From Chloroflexus islandicus (GTDB lineage: Bacteria; Chloroflexota; Chloroflexia; Chloroflexales; Chloroflexaceae), in assembly GCF_001650695.1 (NCBI RefSeq), contig NZ_LWQS01000038.1:248001-312000 (forward strand): a DNA stretch of 64,000 nt, written 5' to 3'. The notes under the pieces were generated by a model, which did no database searches, had not been told where the DNA came from, and was given only the letters and a program-made list of their open reading frames with translations. Both the position numbers and the translations under genes were made by a program. The first letter of the stretch is position 1; every line of letters starts with the position of its first letter. Shown here in pieces: positions 43,987 through 52,866 of the stretch.

Positions 43987-44997
43987 TTATTTCCGATCAT
44001 TCGGCAACACAAACCCCACCCGCTCAAGGATCAGGGTCATCTTTGGTTCGGCGACGGCCCGCGCCTGTTCGGCACCAATCGCCAGAATGCGATCCAGCTC
44101 AGCCGGATCGTTCATCAACTGGTAGTACCGCTCGCGGATGGGGCGGAGCGACTCGACCACGACTTCGGCAACCTCCTTTTTCAGCGCGCCATAGCCTTTG
44201 CCGGCGAAATGAGCCTCAATCTCAGGCCGGCTCTTCCCGGTGAGCAGCTCGTAGATTTGCAAGAGATTGTTCACGCCGGCCCGCTCTGGATCATCGCTAA
44301 AGCGGATTTCGTTGTAGGAATCGGTGACGGCCCGCTTAATCGCCCAGCGAATCTCGTCGGGGTCATCGACAATGCGGATGGCATGGCCGCGGGTGTTGTC
44401 CGATTTGCTCATCTTGGCCGATGGATCGTTCAACCCCATAATCCGGGCGCCGCTCTCGCGGATCACCGGCTTGGGAATGACGAACGTCTCGCCGTAGAGA
44501 TGGTTGAAGCGCTGGGCCAGATCGCGGGTCAGCTCAATATGCTGCTTCTGATCCTCGCCCACCGGCACCTCATCGGCGTCGTAGAGCAGAATGTCGGCGG
44601 CCATCAGCACCGGATAGGTGAGCAAACCGGTCATCACGCTCTCTTGCTTTTGGGCTTTGGTCTTGTATTGGGTCATACGTTCGAGCCAACCCAACGGCGT
44701 GACGCAGCTAAACACCCACGAACATTCGGCATGGGCGCGCACGTGGCTCTGCACGAAGAGCGTCGTCTGCTGCGGATCGATCCCGCAGGCAAGCAACAGC
44801 GCGGCGAGTTCGCGGGTTTGCTGGCGCAGCGCTGCCGGCTCTTGCGGCACCGTAATCGCGTGCAGGTCAACGATACAGATAAAGTTGGTCTTTTGGCCCT
44901 GCCCGGCCACCCATTGCTGGATGGCGCCCAAATAGTTGCCGATATGCAGATTGCCCGAAGGCTGAATGCCGGAAAAGACCCGTGGTTTGCGTTCCAT
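43987..44997 (-). CDS. trpS: Tryptophanyl-tRNA synthetase
   Basis: The 336-residue protein is a class I synthetase that charges tRNA-Trp. It has the HIGH-type motif SGNLHIGNYLGA near residue 15 and the KMSKS loop in PSAKMSKSDNTRG. PVGEDQKQHIELTRDLAQRF is typical of TrpRS. It is the first gene of a minus-strand group trpS-trpE-ogt and is divergent from the glycosidase at 45191. AGAGGG precedes the ATG. No T-box is recognised in front of it, unlike trpB. Confidence 0.96.
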   Translation of the reverse strand: MERKPRVFSGIQPSGNLHIGNYLGAIQQWVAGQGQKTNFICIVDLHAITVPQEPAALRQQTRELAALLLACGIDPQQTTLFVQSHVRAHAECSWVFSCVTPLGWLERMTQYKTKAQKQESVMTGLLTYPVLMAADILLYDADEVPVGEDQKQHIELTRDLAQRFNHLYGETFVIPKPVIRESGARIMGLNDPSAKMSKSDNTRGHAIRIVDDPDEIRWAIKRAVTDSYNEIRFSDDPERAGVNNLLQIYELLTGKSRPEIEAHFAGKGYGALKKEVAEVVVESLRPIRERYYQLMNDPAELDRILAIGAEQARAVAEPKMTLILERVGFVLPNDRK

Positions 44998-45190
44998 AAG
45001 CTACCCTCTTGTCAATGTCTATCGCCAAAGGTGTGGTACGAAGAAGCCAGCTCTATTGACCGCCGAGTTCGCAGAGGATGCCGAGGAGCAACCCCATCTC
45101 CTCTCCAGCAGCCTGCGCCTCGTCAGAGCGTTCCCGCAACAATGCTATACTAGGAATATCGTTGCCCTTCATCAGCGTTTTAGGTACACA

Positions 45191-47137
45191 ATGAAGCGTT
45201 TGATCCTCTTGTTTGCTCTGATCGGGCTGCTCGCCAGCCTGAGCGCGCCGATCACGCCGGCGCTGGCCGAGCCGTCCGCAACCTTCACCAGCCTCAACCC
45301 CGTGGTGCAGCCACTAGCGTCCGCGCCGGTGGCAGTGCGCATCAGCGGGTATGATGGCCCAGCCACCTTGCTCATCTTCGACAGCCGCGGTCGCTTCGCC
45401 GGCGCGTTTGGACTGACCATCGCCAACGGCGACGGATGGGTCGAAGTGACGCCGCGCGGCGGGTTGGGCGACCATTGGGCCGCGCTCTTCACGGCTGACG
45501 GGCGGATGGTGGCTAACGGCACCATCTACCGGCTGGAGGCCGAAACCACCCTGCGCACCGGCGTGGCCGGTTACGACCGGCTGTACCCGACGGTGCGCCA
45601 GTTTATGGCCGCCGACCGGCTGAGCTACCGGCTCGACGGGCAACTGGTGGCCGGCTACCGCTCGCCTGACAGCCCATTGCTCTGGCTGCGCGACCATTAT
45701 TACCAAAACCGTGCGTTTCGCTACTTCGAGACCGATCTGCGCTCGTTGCCGGAAGCGTTCGCCCGCGTGCAAGCGCCTGACGGCAGCCTGCCCGACTTTC
45801 TGGCCCGCCCGGAATGGAACATCGCCGCATTTCGCACCCCGGTCGAGGCCGACGTAGAATACCTCTTCGTGCAGTTGATCTACGAAACGTGGCAAGTCAC
45901 CGGCGACACGGCGTGGATGCTGCGCATGCTGCCGGCGGCGCAACGCGCCATCGACTACACGATACGCGATCCGCTGCGCTGGGAACCGGCGCTGGGTTTG
46001 GTCAAGCGCCCATTCACCATCGACACGTGGGATTACGAATACGGCCCGCCGATGATCAACCCAAACACCGGCGAACTGGGGCCGCGCCATTGGATCGACG
46101 ACCAGACCAAGTGGGGCATCTTCCACGGCGACAACACCGGCTTGGCGGCGGCGCTCAATATGCTGGCGCTGATGGAAGAGGCGGCGGGGCAGGCCGATCT
46201 GGCCGCCGTGCGCCGCACCATCGCCGCTGACCTGATGGTGCGCCTCAATGCGCTGAGTTGGAATGGTCGCTTCTACACCCACCATGTCAAACTCATTCCC
46301 TACGACGTACCCGGCGTCAACGAAGCCGAGCAACTGAGCCTCTCGAACGCGATTGCACTCAATCGCGGCGTCTTGACCGAAACGCAAGGGCGCGCGATTG
46401 TCGCCGAATACCTGCGCCGCTTGAACGATCCGAACCGGATCGCCTTCGCCGAATGGTACAGCATCGACCCGCCCTTCCCGGCAGGCGCATTCGGCATGAA
46501 TGGCCGGTTGGGCGAACGTCCGGGAGAGTACGTTAACGGCGGCGTGATGCCGCTGGTCGGCGGCGAACTGGCCCGCGGCGCATTCCGGTACGGTTATGAA
46601 GCCTACGGCTTTAACATCGTGCAACGCTACATTGACCTGATCGAACGCACCGGCGCGACCTACCTCTGGTATTACCCGACCGGCGGGATCGCCCCGGTAA
46701 ACGAATTTTTGCCCACCGACGGCTGGGGCGCGAGCGCCATGCTCGGCGCGCTGGTTGAAGGCGCTGCCGGGATCGAAGACCGGCACATCGCCTTCAACAC
46801 CGTCACCATCTCGCCGCGCTGGCCAGCCGATCCAGTTTACGCGATCCGCGATGTTTACGCGGTGGCCCGCTACGCCGCCGGCGACGGCTATGTCGCCTAT
46901 CGCTGGCAATACACGCCGGCAACAGCCAACCAGCCGGGCCGGATCGATCTCACCGCCACCGGCAGCGGCGACAGCTTCCGCTTGCGCCTGCTCGTGCCGG
47001 CAGGAGCGACGCCGCAAACCGTGACCCTCAACGGCGCGCCGGTTCCCGTGCAGATCGAGCAGATCGGTGTTAGCCGGTACGCTGTCATCGCCGCCGCCGG
47101 GCCGGTCACCACTGTGAGCGTCACGTTAAGCCGGTAG
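45191..47137 (+). CDS. Secreted six-hairpin glycosidase-like protein
   Basis: The 648-residue protein starts with a signal peptide (MKRLILLFALIGLLASLSAP, cleaved near PALAEP). After a short beta domain, residues about 120-570 form an alpha/alpha-barrel: SPLLWLRDHYYQNRAFRYF, VEYLFVQLIYETWQVTGDTA, AALNMLALMEEAAGQADL and FLPTDGWGASAMLGALVEG. This is the six-hairpin glycosidase fold, as in amylo-1,6-glucosidase or GH63-like enzymes; the exact family and sugar are unknown. A C-terminal beta domain follows. The ATG at 45191 is set by the signal peptide. It interrupts a cluster of tryptophan genes. Confidence 0.78.
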   Translation: MKRLILLFALIGLLASLSAPITPALAEPSATFTSLNPVVQPLASAPVAVRISGYDGPATLLIFDSRGRFAGAFGLTIANGDGWVEVTPRGGLGDHWAALFTADGRMVANGTIYRLEAETTLRTGVAGYDRLYPTVRQFMAADRLSYRLDGQLVAGYRSPDSPLLWLRDHYYQNRAFRYFETDLRSLPEAFARVQAPDGSLPDFLARPEWNIAAFRTPVEADVEYLFVQLIYETWQVTGDTAWMLRMLPAAQRAIDYTIRDPLRWEPALGLVKRPFTIDTWDYEYGPPMINPNTGELGPRHWIDDQTKWGIFHGDNTGLAAALNMLALMEEAAGQADLAAVRRTIAADLMVRLNALSWNGRFYTHHVKLIPYDVPGVNEAEQLSLSNAIALNRGVLTETQGRAIVAEYLRRLNDPNRIAFAEWYSIDPPFPAGAFGMNGRLGERPGEYVNGGVMPLVGGELARGAFRYGYEAYGFNIVQRYIDLIERTGATYLWYYPTGGIAPVNEFLPTDGWGASAMLGALVEGAAGIEDRHIAFNTVTISPRWPADPVYAIRDVYAVARYAAGDGYVAYRWQYTPATANQPGRIDLTATGSGDSFRLRLLVPAGATPQTVTLNGAPVPVQIEQIGVSRYAVIAAAGPVTTVSVTLSR

Positions 47138-47163
47138 TAGCGACAAATGCCGCTGTGTCTACA

Positions 47164-47192
47164 GTAGGGCCACAGCGGCGCTGTGGCCCTAC
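47164..47192. terminator. Palindrome between convergent genes
   Basis: GTAGGGCCACAGC pairs with GCTGTGGCCCTAC around GGC, placed between the stops of the glycosidase and trpB. It may end both transcripts. It belongs to the GTAGGG palindrome family. Confidence 0.55.
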
Positions 47193-47213
47193 GTGGCCCT
47201 CCTGTGCCTCCCC

Positions 47214-48575
47214 TCACGCACCCACCGACGGCAAGCCGGCCAACGCCATCGCCACCTCGGCGTCGGAATACTCGTAATCGCGCAACTTGCCAGCCTGATA
47301 ATCCATATAGGCCTGCAAGTCGAAATGGCCGTGACCGCACAGATTGAACAGAATCACCTCGCTCTTACCCTCCTCCTTGCAGCGGAGCGCCTCGCGGATC
47401 ACGCCGGCGATGGCGTGATTGGCTTCAGGCGCGGGCAAGATGCCTTCAAGGCGGGCAAATTGCACGCCGGCGGCAAAGGTTTCGAGCTGCTGGATGGCAA
47501 TCGCCTCAATCACACCCAACTCTAGCAGATGGCTGACGAGCGGGGCCATGCCGTGGTAGCGCAGACCGCCGGCGTGAATGCCGGGAGGCACGAAGGTGCT
47601 GCCAAGGGTGTGCATCTTGACCAGCGGGGTCAGGTGGGCCGTATCACCGTAATCGTAGGCATACTTGCCCTTGGTCAGCGACGGGCAAGCCGCCGGCTCG
47701 ACCGCCACCACCCGCAGCGGACGCTCGCCGCGCAGCTTCGCGCCGATGAACGGGAAGGCAATGCCGGCGAAGTTCGAGCCGCCGCCGGTGCATCCCACCA
47801 CCACATCAGGATAATCGCCGGCCATCTCCATCTGGATCATCGCCTCTTGGCCGATTACCGTCTGGTGGAGGAGGACGTGATTGAGCACGCTGCCGAGCGC
47901 GTAGCGGGTATCATCGCGCTGGGCCGCCACTTCCACCGCCTCAGAGATCGCGATGCCAAGGCTGCCGGTGCTATCGGGATGTTCGGCCAAAATCGCGCGG
48001 CCCGACGCCGTCTCGGTACTGGGGCTTGCAATCACCCGCGCGCCGTAAGTCTCCATCAGCGCCCGGCGATAGGGCTTCTGGTTGTAGCTGACTTTGACCA
48101 TAAACACCTCGACCTCAAGGCCGAAGAGCGCGCCGGCGAAGGCGAGCGACGATCCCCACTGGCCAGCGCCGGTTTCGGTCACGAGCCGGCGCACACCTTC
48201 GATCTTGTTGTAGTAGGCCTGCGCGACTGCCGTATTCGGCTTATGGCTGCCGGCTGGGCTGACACCCTCGTACTTGTAGTAAATGCGGGCCGGCGTATCG
48301 AGCGCGCGCTCAAGCCGGCGGGCGCGGAAGAGGGGCGTTGGCCGCCACTGCCGGTAAATCGCGCGTACCTCATCGGGAATCGGGATCGTGCGCTCGGTGC
48401 TGACCTCTTGCTTGATCAGCTCCATCGGGAAGAGCGGCGCGAGATCGGCAGGGCCGATCGGCTGGCCAGTCGCCGGATGCAACGGCGGCGGCGGCAGAGA
48501 AGGCAGATCGGCGGCGATGTTGTACCACGACTCCGGCAGGCGGTCTTCGCTGAGCAGATACTTAACCGTTTCCAC
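47214..48575 (-). CDS. trpB: Tryptophan synthase beta chain, TrpB2 type
   Basis: The 453-residue protein makes Trp from indole and serine with pyridoxal phosphate. The PLP Lys is in [10 protein letters not shown], the phosphate loop is [11 protein letters not shown], and [12 protein letters not shown] and [15 protein letters not shown] are typical of the longer TrpB2 class, which can work without TrpA. I chose the GTG at 48575, preceded by GAGGAGG; the frame is open further upstream, but that part is the T-box leader. Its expression should rise when tRNA-Trp is uncharged. No trpA is in the window. Confidence 0.94.
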   Translation of the reverse strand: METVKYLLSEDRLPESWYNIAADLPSLPPPPLHPATGQPIGPADLAPLFPMELIKQEVSTERTIPIPDEVRAIYRQWRPTPLFRARRLERALDTPARIYYKYEGVSPAGSHKPNTAVAQAYYNKIEGVRRLVTETGAGQWGSSLAFAGALFGLEVEVFMVKVSYNQKPYRRALMETYGARVIASPSTETASGRAILAEHPDSTGSLGIAISEAVEVAAQRDDTRYALGSVLNHVLLHQTVIGQEAMIQMEMAGDYPDVVVGCTGGGSNFAGIAFPFIGAKLRGERPLRVVAVEPAACPSLTKGKYAYDYGDTAHLTPLVKMHTLGSTFVPPGIHAGGLRYHGMAPLVSHLLELGVIEAIAIQQLETFAAGVQFARLEGILPAPEANHAIAGVIREALRCKEEGKSEVILFNLCGHGHFDLQAYMDYQAGKLRDYEYSDAEVAMALAGLPSVGA

Positions 48576-48603
48576 AGAACCCTCCTCGCAGCAAGAAACC
48601 AAC

Positions 48604-48633
48604 AAAAAAACTCTCGACCAAATTGGTCGAGAG
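48604..48633 (-). terminator. Intrinsic terminator of the T-box
   Basis: CTCTCGACCAA pairs with TTGGTCGAGAG, followed on the minus strand by seven T residues. It is the classical rho-independent half of the T-box switch. Confidence 0.9.
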
Positions 48634-48899
48634 ACGGGGAAACCGCGGTGCCACTCTCGTTCGCCGCTGCTCGCGCAAACGGCGCACTCTACAGGTGCTG
48701 CCGGCTCAGCCGTTCCACACCTAGCGCCCTGATAACGGTGGCGTCTCCGGCAACGGCTACTGCGGGGCCAACCCGGTTCGCCGCGCGACTCACAGGCCCA
48801 TTCACAAGCGCCGAACTCGCCGATCTCGCACCACCACCGGCTCGCTGGACTGTCGCCACGCTTGCTACTCTTCCTGATCAACGTCAGCTATTTGAATGT
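48604..48899 (-). promoter_or_regulatory. T-box riboswitch sensing tRNA-Trp
   Basis: On the minus strand the leader has a Stem I with AGTA and GGCGA elements and the specifier region GTGAATGGGCCTGTGAG, where TGG (48798-48800) is the Trp codon. The conserved T-box GAGTGGCACCGCGG follows (the acceptor-pairing TGGCACC at 48647-48653), with C matching a G discriminator as in bacterial tRNA-Trp. A terminator ends the leader 30 bp before trpB. Uncharged tRNA-Trp would favour the antiterminator and trpB expression. Confidence 0.92.
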
Positions 48900-48905
48900 G
48901 ACGGC

Positions 48906-48934
48906 AGTATACCATTCCCGGCGGCGAGTGTCAA
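48906..48934 (-). promoter_or_regulatory. Sigma70-type promoter of the T-box-trpB transcript
   Basis: On the minus strand TTGACA (48934-48929) and TATACT (48911-48906) have a 17-bp spacer, so transcription should begin near 48899, at the start of the T-box leader. Confidence 0.85.
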
Positions 48935-49005
48935 TGCAGGATGGTTGCACCGCAGCGGGTGCAGAGGCTTAACGGTTTGGCCATGTTCATCAGCCGCGCG
49001 ACTGC

Positions 49006-49011
49006 TATAAT
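49006..49011 (+). promoter_or_regulatory. Probable -10 element of the YbjN gene
   Basis: TATAAT lies 38 bp before the ATG of the YbjN-domain gene, divergent from the trpB promoter. No clear -35 element is seen. Confidence 0.45.
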
Positions 49012-49048
49012 GAAAGCGTCATCAGCCATTCGCAGAAAGGGAACATCA

Positions 49049-49477
49049 ATGTCAACAGCCGGCAGCGCGCCCGATGAGCTGGTCTATCCCAACCAGATCA
49101 GCAAAGAGTGGTTATTCGACCTCTACAACAACGCTTATTTTGAGGTTGAACGCGATAGCGACGGCGACGTGTGCATCCGGCAAGGCTTTCGCATCTGGGC
49201 CTTCCCAATCCGCGAAGGCGAACAGATCCGGTTTATGAGCCAGTTTCGGGCTAGTCCGGCGCATGATCTGGCCGACCGGCTGCTATACGTTAACCGTGTC
49301 AACGACGAGCTGCACATCGTGCGCGCCTATGTCGATCGCGACGGCGACATCGGTTTTGACGGCTATCTGGTTGTATCGGGTGGAGTCACCCGGCGCAACA
49401 TCATCTTTGCCACCCGCACCTTCATTGATCACGTGCGGGCCGCATTGGCGAAAGACGAGACGGATGTGATTGCGTAA
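49049..49477 (+). CDS. YbjN-domain protein
   Basis: The 142-residue protein resembles the YbjN family (once called sensory transduction regulators). It shows WLFDLYNNAYFEVERDSDGD, LLYVNRVNDELHIVRAYVDR and GYLVVSGGVTRRNIIFATRTF, an alpha/beta domain similar to type III secretion chaperones. Function in bacteria is not settled. The ATG at 49049 has an AAAGGG site. It is divergent from trpB. No partner gene is evident. Confidence 0.8.
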   Translation: MSTAGSAPDELVYPNQISKEWLFDLYNNAYFEVERDSDGDVCIRQGFRIWAFPIREGEQIRFMSQFRASPAHDLADRLLYVNRVNDELHIVRAYVDRDGDIGFDGYLVVSGGVTRRNIIFATRTFIDHVRAALAKDETDVIA

Positions 49478-50100
49478 GCTCCCATGTTCTCCCCTTAAGG
49501 GGCAGACAGAACCTCTCATCCGGCACCCGGCCCTGATGGGCCGGGCTATTCATACGCAGCCCGCTGCGCGGGTTGCTGGCCCACAAGCCCCACTCTCCCA
49601 CCTGACAGCGGGGTCAAGGGCAGACAGAACATTTAATCGAGCACAACGTTGATAGCTGTGTGATGCCTCAACACTGGGCACTTCGCTCCCCTCTCCCGCG
49701 CCAGTGGGAGCGGGGCTGGAGTGAGGGTACCCCAGCACCCGCATTCCTTCTGTCATTGCGAGGGAGGGGCGGCCCGCAACCACGCTGGGGCCGCCCGACC
49801 GAAGCAATCTCCCGCTTTGCCGCAACGGGTTCACTCCGTGCTCGTGGGGGATTGCTTCGCCGCGCGCGGGCAGAGCGGTGCGCTGCCCCTGCGCTTGGCT
49901 CGCAATGACAATGGGCGAGCGAGGGGACAACCCGCTCCCCAGCCTTCCCCCAGCAAGGTTCACGGGCGGAGAGAACCTCTGATCCGGAACCCGGCCCTAA
50001 TGGGCCGGGCTATCCTTACGAAGTCCGCTGCGCGGGTTGCTGGCCCTCACCCTTAGCCCACTCTCCTACCTGACGGCGGGATCAAGAGCGAGCTGACAAC
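49478..50100. repeat. Dispersed repeats, no gene
   Basis: Three composite units with CCGGCCCTGATGGGCCGGGCT and CGCAGCCCGCTGCGCGGG (49525, 49655 region, 49985) alternate with CATTGCGAG/GAAGCAATC units (49750-49910). No coding region is supported. Confidence 0.65.
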
Positions 50101-50519
50101 CCCTGCCGTGACCGCTGAATGTTGCGTCTATGGAATGTACACCGAATCCACAGCGTGCCGATTGAATTTGAAATTCAGGTTAGTCATGGGTTGGATCATA
50201 TTCGCATGAATCAACAACGGCCACCTGTCGTAGGCGGCCGGAGAGAGGGGGAGTGAGGGCGGTGTGTAGATTGGGAGTTTTTTTGTCTTGCGGCGACCAC
50301 CGCAAATCGCTTCGCTTGACGGTATGCACTATAGCAATCTTAGATTAGCCGCAGATTAATCGAATATTAGATGCGTGTTAACGTCTCGCCAAGCACGGTG
50401 AACCACACATGTTATCCACAATTCCACCAGTTATCCACAATTTGTACGCTAAGCCGTTGCGGATGGGGAGGAGAGAGTAGAGAGACAGGTTGCCTAGCGA
50501 ACCCCGCTGCAATCTCAGC
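50101..50519. other. AT-richer gap with two perfect DnaA boxes, no gene
   Basis: The gap is lower in GC than its surroundings, especially 50270-50400 (a T-run, TTAGATTAGCCGCAGATTAA). Perfect DnaA boxes TTATCCACA lie at 50412-50420 and 50431-50439 in the same orientation, 19 bp apart. This could be a DnaA-titrating or regulatory site, 7 kb from the main box cluster, and it lies just upstream of crtI. Confidence 0.55.
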
Positions 50520-50548
50520 GTGACCAGCTTAGAAAAGCGGTGTATACT
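50520..50548 (+). promoter_or_regulatory. Candidate crtI promoter
   Basis: GTGACC (50520-50525) and TATACT (50543-50548) have a 17-bp spacer, 45 bp upstream of the crtI start. The -35 element is a partial match. Confidence 0.5.
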
Positions 50549-50593
50549 CAAACAGGAGGTCTCTGCACAGGAACGTAGATAGAGGAGTAGAGC

Positions 50594-52108
50594 GTGTCAC
50601 AACGGATTGTGATTGTCGGCGCCGGGCCGGGCGGATTAGCGACCGCTATCCGGCTGGCCGGGCGCGGGTATCAGGTAGAAATCTTTGAAGCGGTTGATCG
50701 TCCGGGCGGACGGATGCGTGGCTTCTCGCTCGGCGATTATCATTTTGACACCGGGCCGACCATCTTGCAAGTGCCGCGGGTCTACGACGAACTGTTCAGC
50801 AGCGCTGGGTTGCGCTTTAGCGATTATGTGACGCTCGTGCGGCTCGATCCAAACACGCGGATCCGGTTTTGGGATGGCGAATACCTTGATCTCACCTCAA
50901 ACACCGCCGCCTTCAAAGCGCAACTAGCCCGCTTTGATCCTGCCTTGCCCGCCGAATTCGAGCGGTGGTACATCGAGCATATCCGCAAGAACGTGGTTGG
51001 CTACGAACCATACCTCGGCACGCCGGTGCGGACGCCGCTCGGCTACCTTAAGCCGCGCGAAGTGGCGGCGGCGCTGGCCTTCCGGCCTTGGGAAAGCCTC
51101 TACGACCACTTCAAGCGCTTCTTCCGCGACGAGCGGGTGGTGTACGCACTGTCGTACCAAGCGAAATACCTTGGCATGCACCCCACGGCCTGTTCGAGCG
51201 TCTTTAGCCTTGTCACCTTCCTCGAATTCGCCGAAGGCATCTGGCACCCGATCGGCGGCTTCCGGGCGCTGGCGGCGGGGTTGGCCAAAGCGGCGACCGA
51301 TCTTGGCGTGACGATTCATTACAACCGCCCTGTCAAGCAAGTGATGGTCGAAGGCGGCGCCGCGACCGGCATCGAGCTGGCCGATGGAGAGCGGGTGCGC
51401 GCGGACGCGGTGGTGGTCAACGCTGACTTTGGCCACGCGCTGACGCATATCATCCCGCCGCATGCGCGAGGCAAGTACACCGATCAAAAACTGAACTCAA
51501 TGGAGTTCTCGTGCTCGACCTTTATGCTCTATTTGGGGGTCAACCGGCGCTGGGACGATCTGCCGCACCATCAGCTCTACCTGTCATCAAGCATTCGCCG
51601 CAACGACCCGCTCTGGGCTAAGAGCGCGGTGCTTGATGAAGACGACCCATCATTCTACGTCTGCAACCCAACGATCGTCGATCCAGCCAACGCACCTCCC
51701 GGCCACAGCACGCTGTTTGTGTTGGTGCCGGTGCCTAATTTGCGCTACCCGGTTGATTGGCCGGCGGTCGAGCAGCGCTACCGCGACCTGATCATTCGCC
51801 AGATGGCCAAACTCGGTTTTGAAGATGTCGAACGCCACATCGTGGTTGAGCGGCGTTACACCGCCGAGACGTGGCGCGACGAGCACCACACCTACCTTGG
51901 CGCAGTCTTCAACCTGATCCACAGTTGGAGCCAGCTCGGCCCGTTCCGGCCCCACATCCGGCACGACGGCGCGCGCAACCTCTACTGGATCGGCGGCGCC
52001 GTGCATCCGGGCAGCGGGTTGATGACGATTTTAGAGGCGGCCAAGAGTGCGGTGCATTTCATTAGCGAAGACGTGCCTTTGGCGCAACCAGCGCCAGTCG
52101 GACGGTAA
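50594..52108 (+). CDS. crtI: Phytoene desaturase-family carotenoid oxidoreductase
   Basis: The 504-residue protein is a CrtI/CrtN-type FAD enzyme. The N-terminal dinucleotide fold is IVIVGAGPGGLATAIRLAGRGYQVEIFE, followed by RPGGRMRGF and DTGPTILQVP. The middle has WHPIGGFRALAAGLAKAATD. The C-terminal FAD motif is NLYWIGGAVHPGSGLMTILEAAKSA. It should introduce double bonds into a C30-C40 carotenoid chain. The length is normal. No crtB or other carotenoid gene is adjacent, so the exact substrate (phytoene or a later carotenoid) is open. A hairpin follows at 52117. Confidence 0.9.
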   Translation: MSQRIVIVGAGPGGLATAIRLAGRGYQVEIFEAVDRPGGRMRGFSLGDYHFDTGPTILQVPRVYDELFSSAGLRFSDYVTLVRLDPNTRIRFWDGEYLDLTSNTAAFKAQLARFDPALPAEFERWYIEHIRKNVVGYEPYLGTPVRTPLGYLKPREVAAALAFRPWESLYDHFKRFFRDERVVYALSYQAKYLGMHPTACSSVFSLVTFLEFAEGIWHPIGGFRALAAGLAKAATDLGVTIHYNRPVKQVMVEGGAATGIELADGERVRADAVVVNADFGHALTHIIPPHARGKYTDQKLNSMEFSCSTFMLYLGVNRRWDDLPHHQLYLSSSIRRNDPLWAKSAVLDEDDPSFYVCNPTIVDPANAPPGHSTLFVLVPVPNLRYPVDWPAVEQRYRDLIIRQMAKLGFEDVERHIVVERRYTAETWRDEHHTYLGAVFNLIHSWSQLGPFRPHIRHDGARNLYWIGGAVHPGSGLMTILEAAKSAVHFISEDVPLAQPAPVGR

Positions 52109-52116
52109 GGTCAATC

Positions 52117-52144
52117 GGCGGGCCGCACGGCGGTGCGGCCCGCC
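52117..52144. terminator. Strong hairpin between convergent crtI and cheW
   Basis: GGCGGGCCGCAC pairs with GTGCGGCCCGCC around a 4-base loop, 8 bp after the crtI stop and 8 bp from the cheW stop. It is likely used from both sides, though it lacks a T-run. Confidence 0.55.
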
Positions 52145-52152
52145 CAGTCGCA

Positions 52153-52605
52153 TCAATCACGCGCACTGCCGTGAGCCAACGCAAACAGCTCATCGACATC
52201 CAACAACAGGGCCGGCTGCGGCAAATCGCGCACCACACCGCATGAGATACCATCGATGTGATCGAGCGGCGCGAGACCATCGGGGCCAACCCGGTGCAAA
52301 CTGATCACCTCATCAACCAGCAAACCAATCTCCGGCGGTTGGTCGATATCCGGCGCAGCGAGCAGAATATGGCTATCGAGCGCATAGCCGGGCGGCTCGC
52401 CGAGCAGCGAACGGCCATCGATCACCGGCACCGTCGCACCGTGGAGCGTCACAATGCCGCAGACCACCAGCGGAGCATCACCGGGAGGCGCTAACTCGCT
52501 CAGACGCGACGTATGCACCACGGTCTGCATCGGCAAAGCCACAAACCGGCTGCCAATGCGACAGACAACCACCATCGCGGTGGGGGGCGGTTTCAACAGG
52601 CTCAT
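52153..52605 (-). CDS. CheW-like domain protein
   Basis: The 150-residue protein is a single CheW-like domain: VCRIGSRFVALPMQTVVHTSRL, VVCGIVTLHGATVPVIDGRSLLG and EIGLLVDEVISLHRV. CheW proteins couple chemoreceptors to the CheA kinase. No other chemotaxis gene is in the window, and several Chloroflexota use such proteins for gliding or phototaxis (inferred). The ATG at 52605 follows GAGGAGG. It converges on crtI. Confidence 0.88.
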   Translation of the reverse strand: MSLLKPPPTAMVVVCRIGSRFVALPMQTVVHTSRLSELAPPGDAPLVVCGIVTLHGATVPVIDGRSLLGEPPGYALDSHILLAAPDIDQPPEIGLLVDEVISLHRVGPDGLAPLDHIDGISCGVVRDLPQPALLLDVDELFALAHGSARD

Positions 52606-52866
52606 AGAGACCTCCTCATCGGGTAGCGGTACTGGTTGAGGATCGCTACAAACACCCAAAAGAGCGCCAATAGGTTGGGGCATCTGCGGTTGCGCTCTGC
52701 GGACAGAACTGTATGCCTCACTCTGCGCCCGGCAAGCGGACGAAGAAACGATACGATCATTGCCAACATCGATCGCGGCTAGGGCAAACGCGACTCAAGC
52801 TCGCTCGATTTATTCATACTGTACCGTGGAGAACAGCAGCGCAGAGTTACAATCGGGCAACGCGCG

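Noticed and set aside
43922-45190. T-box or attenuator before trpS or trpE
   Set aside because: No GGTGGNACCGCG element or terminator pair was found on the minus strand upstream of either gene.
45314-47017. 567-codon minus-strand frame opposite the six-hairpin glycosidase
   Set aside because: The plus strand has a signal peptide, ribosome site and fold motifs. The minus frame has none.
48576-48881. N-terminal extension of TrpB
   Set aside because: The upstream open frame lies within the T-box leader; the GTG at 48575 has a strong ribosome site and begins the TrpB2 homology.
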